64,000 nucleotides of DNA from Dokdonella_A soli (GTDB taxonomy: Bacteria > Pseudomonadota > Gammaproteobacteria > Xanthomonadales > Rhodanobacteraceae), in the NCBI RefSeq assembly GCF_039523175.1, contig NZ_BAAAEU010000007.1, forward strand, positions 124,001-188,000. Direction: 5' to 3'. The notes beneath the pieces are model-generated. The model saw only the letters and a program-made list of their open reading frames with translations, ran no database searches and was not told the origin of the DNA. The position numbers were made by a program, and so were the translations under genes. How positions within the stretch are numbered: the stretch's first letter is position 1; each line of letters begins with the position of its first letter. Below are positions 62,265-64,000 of this stretch, in pieces.

Positions 62265-64000
62265 ATGATGCTTCGCTGGCTTCGCAGGACGCTGAACCTC
62301 TCCATCGCGGCTGCCACGTGCGCAGCGCCGCGTGAACCCCGCCGCATGGCCGCACCACAACTCGCGTTCGCCGCGCTGCTGTGCGCGCTGCTCGGCGCCT
62401 GCGCGACGCTGTCCGAACCGACCGGAGTCGCCCCATCCTACGCGGAGGCCGCGGACGCCGAACAGCTCTATGCACAAGGCGAACTCGACCAGTCCGCCGC
62501 GGCGTTCCTGCAGCTCGCGCAAGCCCATCATGGCGACGAGGCCGCACATTACCGGTTGCGCGCAGCAGAAGCATTGCGTGAACGCGGCGACCTCGACGGC
62601 GCGGCGCGTGCGCTCGGCGACGTCAAGCGCCGCCGCCTGCACGGCAACGAACCGCTGCGCCTGGACCTGCTCGATGCCGAAATCGCACTCAAGCACGGCG
62701 ACATCGCACAGGCGCAGGCGTTGCTCACGGTTCCCGATTCGGACGTGCCGCAGAACCTGCGCGTGCGCGCGCTCGAACTGCGCGCACGCGCCGATCTCGC
62801 CAGCGGTGACGCGTTCGCATCCGCACGCGCGCGCGCAGCGCTCGATCGCTATCTCGCCGGCGCCGATCGCGAACAGAACCGCAAGCAACTGACCGACGCG
62901 CTCGCGGCAATGAACGCGAATGCGCTGAAGACGCGCATCGAGACGCTGCCCGCCGGCGATCCGCTGCGTCCGTGGGTTGAACAGGCGCTGCGCGACAAGG
63001 GCCAGACGCTCGCGCGCGAGCTGCCGCGTCCGAGCCATCCGGTCGGCACGATGCAGCCGGGCGCGAACGGCGCGATGCAGGCGGAAGGGTACACGTCGCT
63101 CAAGCATGTCGCGCTGCTGCTGCCGCTCAACGCGCAACTCGCGGCGGTGTCGCAGTCGATCCGCGACGGCTTCCTCTCCGCCTATTTTGCGGACACAACA
63201 GGCCGCCGCCCGGACGTGCGCATTTACGACTCCGGCAAGACGCCGGCGGACGCGATCGCCGCCTACAACGCGGCAGTCGCCGACGGCGCCGACCACGTGG
63301 TCGGGCCGCTGCAGCGCGAATCGGTCGGCGAACTTTTCCATCAATCGCTGAGCGCGCGCGTGCTCGCATTGAACCACCCGGACACCGGCGAAGTGCCCCC
63401 GCCGGGCAGCGCCGAGTTCGGCCTGTTGCCGGATGCCGAGGGCGCGCAAGTCGCCGAGCACATGCGCGAGCGCGGCATCGCACGCGCAGCGATCATTGCC
63501 GCCGACACCGAGTGGGCCGATCGCGCGGCACGAGCATTCCGCGCGCAGTTCGAGGCCGGCGGCGGCAGTGTGGTCGGCGAGACGCGGCTGCGCGACAAGG
63601 ACGTCAACTACTCCACTTCGATCACCCAGGCGACCGCAAGCCTCGGCTCCGGCGCCGATGGCGGTGTGTTCATCAGCATGCGTCCGCAGCAGGCACGCCT
63701 GCTGCTGCCCCAGCTCAAGATCGCGAACGCGGCCGCTTCGGTGTTCGCGACCTCGCACGTGTACGCGGGCGACAACAACACGTCGCTCGACCGCGACCTC
63801 GACGGCCTCGAGTTCTGCGACGCGCCGTGGCTGTTTGGACCGGTTCCGGGGCGCCCGGACCGCAACCAGGTATCGAGCCAGTTCGCCAGCGCGAGCGGTG
63901 TCGGCGCGCGATTGTTCGCGTTCGGCATGGACGCCTACGCGCTGCTGCCGTACATGGACTGGCTGCTCGCTCATCCGGATGCGTATGTCAACGGCGCGAC
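62265..64000 (+). CDS. lpoA: Penicillin-binding protein activator LpoA-like lipoprotein (cut by right edge)
   Basis: Outer-membrane lipoprotein family that activates PBP1A from the periplasm; about 578 codons are visible and the 3' end is missing. The ATG at 62265 follows GGACGGA. A second in-frame ATG at 62346 (MAAPQLAFAALLCALLGAC) begins a compact lipoprotein signal with lipobox LGAC and may be the true start. The N-terminal domain (to about residue 260) is made of TPR-like helices (AAHYRLRAAEALRERGDLDG). From HVALLLPLNAQLAAVSQSIR on it has the periplasmic-binding-protein fold of LpoA_C (VVGPLQRESVGELF, IIAADTEWADRAARAFRAQF). Position next to divergent rsmI matches E. coli yraL-yraM. Confidence 0.88.
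   Translation, partial: MMLRWLRRTLNLSIAAATCAAPREPRRMAAPQLAFAALLCALLGACATLSEPTGVAPSYAEAADAEQLYAQGELDQSAAAFLQLAQAHHGDEAAHYRLRAAEALRERGDLDGAARALGDVKRRRLHGNEPLRLDLLDAEIALKHGDIAQAQALLTVPDSDVPQNLRVRALELRARADLASGDAFASARARAALDRYLAGADREQNRKQLTDALAAMNANALKTRIETLPAGDPLRPWVEQALRDKGQTLARELPRPSHPVGTMQPGANGAMQAEGYTSLKHVALLLPLNAQLAAVSQSIRDGFLSAYFADTTGRRPDVRIYDSGKTPADAIAAYNAAVADGADHVVGPLQRESVGELFHQSLSARVLALNHPDTGEVPPPGSAEFGLLPDAEGAQVAEHMRERGIARAAIIAADTEWADRAARAFRAQFEAGGGSVVGETRLRDKDVNYSTSITQATASLGSGADGGVFISMRPQQARLLLPQLKIANAAASVFATSHVYAGDNNTSLDRDLDGLEFCDAPWLFGPVPGRPDRNQVSSQFASASGVGARLFAFGMDAYALLPYMDWLLAHPDAYVNGA

Noticed and set aside
62151..63974. A 607-codon minus-strand frame opposite lpoA
   Set aside because: Antisense shadow. 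The plus strand encodes a recognisable lipoprotein and periplasmic-binding-fold protein.

Overview
The window is a compact, GC-rich chromosomal segment from a gammaproteobacterium, most probably in the Lysobacterales (Xanthomonadales), for example a Rhodanobacteraceae/Dokdonella-like genus. This rests on gene order (sucCD beside pilSR, pilBCD-coaE, rsmI divergent from lpoA, a dcw cluster lacking murD), on the TonB-dependent receptor and DUF3011 protein types, and on dispersed hairpin repeats typical of this group. It is inference; no database search was possible.

Layout. 1-6.2 kb: aspS (cut by the window edge), a DUF3011 gene, an FmdB zinc ribbon, a secreted protein, a CDGSH iron-sulfur protein, a 30-bp inverted repeat and clpB with a sigma32-type promoter. 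6.6-9.5 kb: a TonB-dependent receptor interrupted by one in-frame TAA between its signal peptide and TonB box. 9.6-16 kb: pgeF and rluD facing bamD, then nadE and a divergent LysE/ArgO exporter-argP pair. 16-23.7 kb: sucCD, then the type IV pilus regulators pilS-pilR, a TfpX-like accessory protein and pilA, preceded by a sigma54 promoter. 23.7-32.4 kb: an accessory glycan or modification island of eight genes (GT-C-like membrane protein, DegT aminotransferase, flippase-like protein with a run of 11 C, three methyltransferases, a GT4 and a GT2 glycosyltransferase). 32.5-37.2 kb: pilB-pilC-pilD-coaE. 37.2-42.8 kb: Nudix/thiamine-phosphate-synthase-like fusion, secA, an M23 peptidase and a divergent DciA-like gene.

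43.1-60.3 kb is the division and cell-wall (dcw) cluster, all on the minus strand: mraZ-rsmH-ftsL-ftsI-murE-murF-mraY-ftsW-murG-murC-ddlB-ftsQ-ftsA-ftsZ-lpxC. Most junctions overlap by a few bases, implying translational coupling. Its promoter region carries four 10-bp-spaced MraZ-type boxes. murD is absent; its usual slot between mraY and ftsW holds a repeat element flanked by 12-bp direct repeats. Then follow the RNase P RNA gene with a long P12 arm, rsmI, and lpoA running off the right edge.

The most interesting signals are the poly-C tract and its glycan island between pilA and pilB, the nonsense codon in the receptor gene, and repeat elements lodged in or between essential dcw genes (heptamers inside murE, the mraY-ftsW element, the ftsA-ftsZ spacer).
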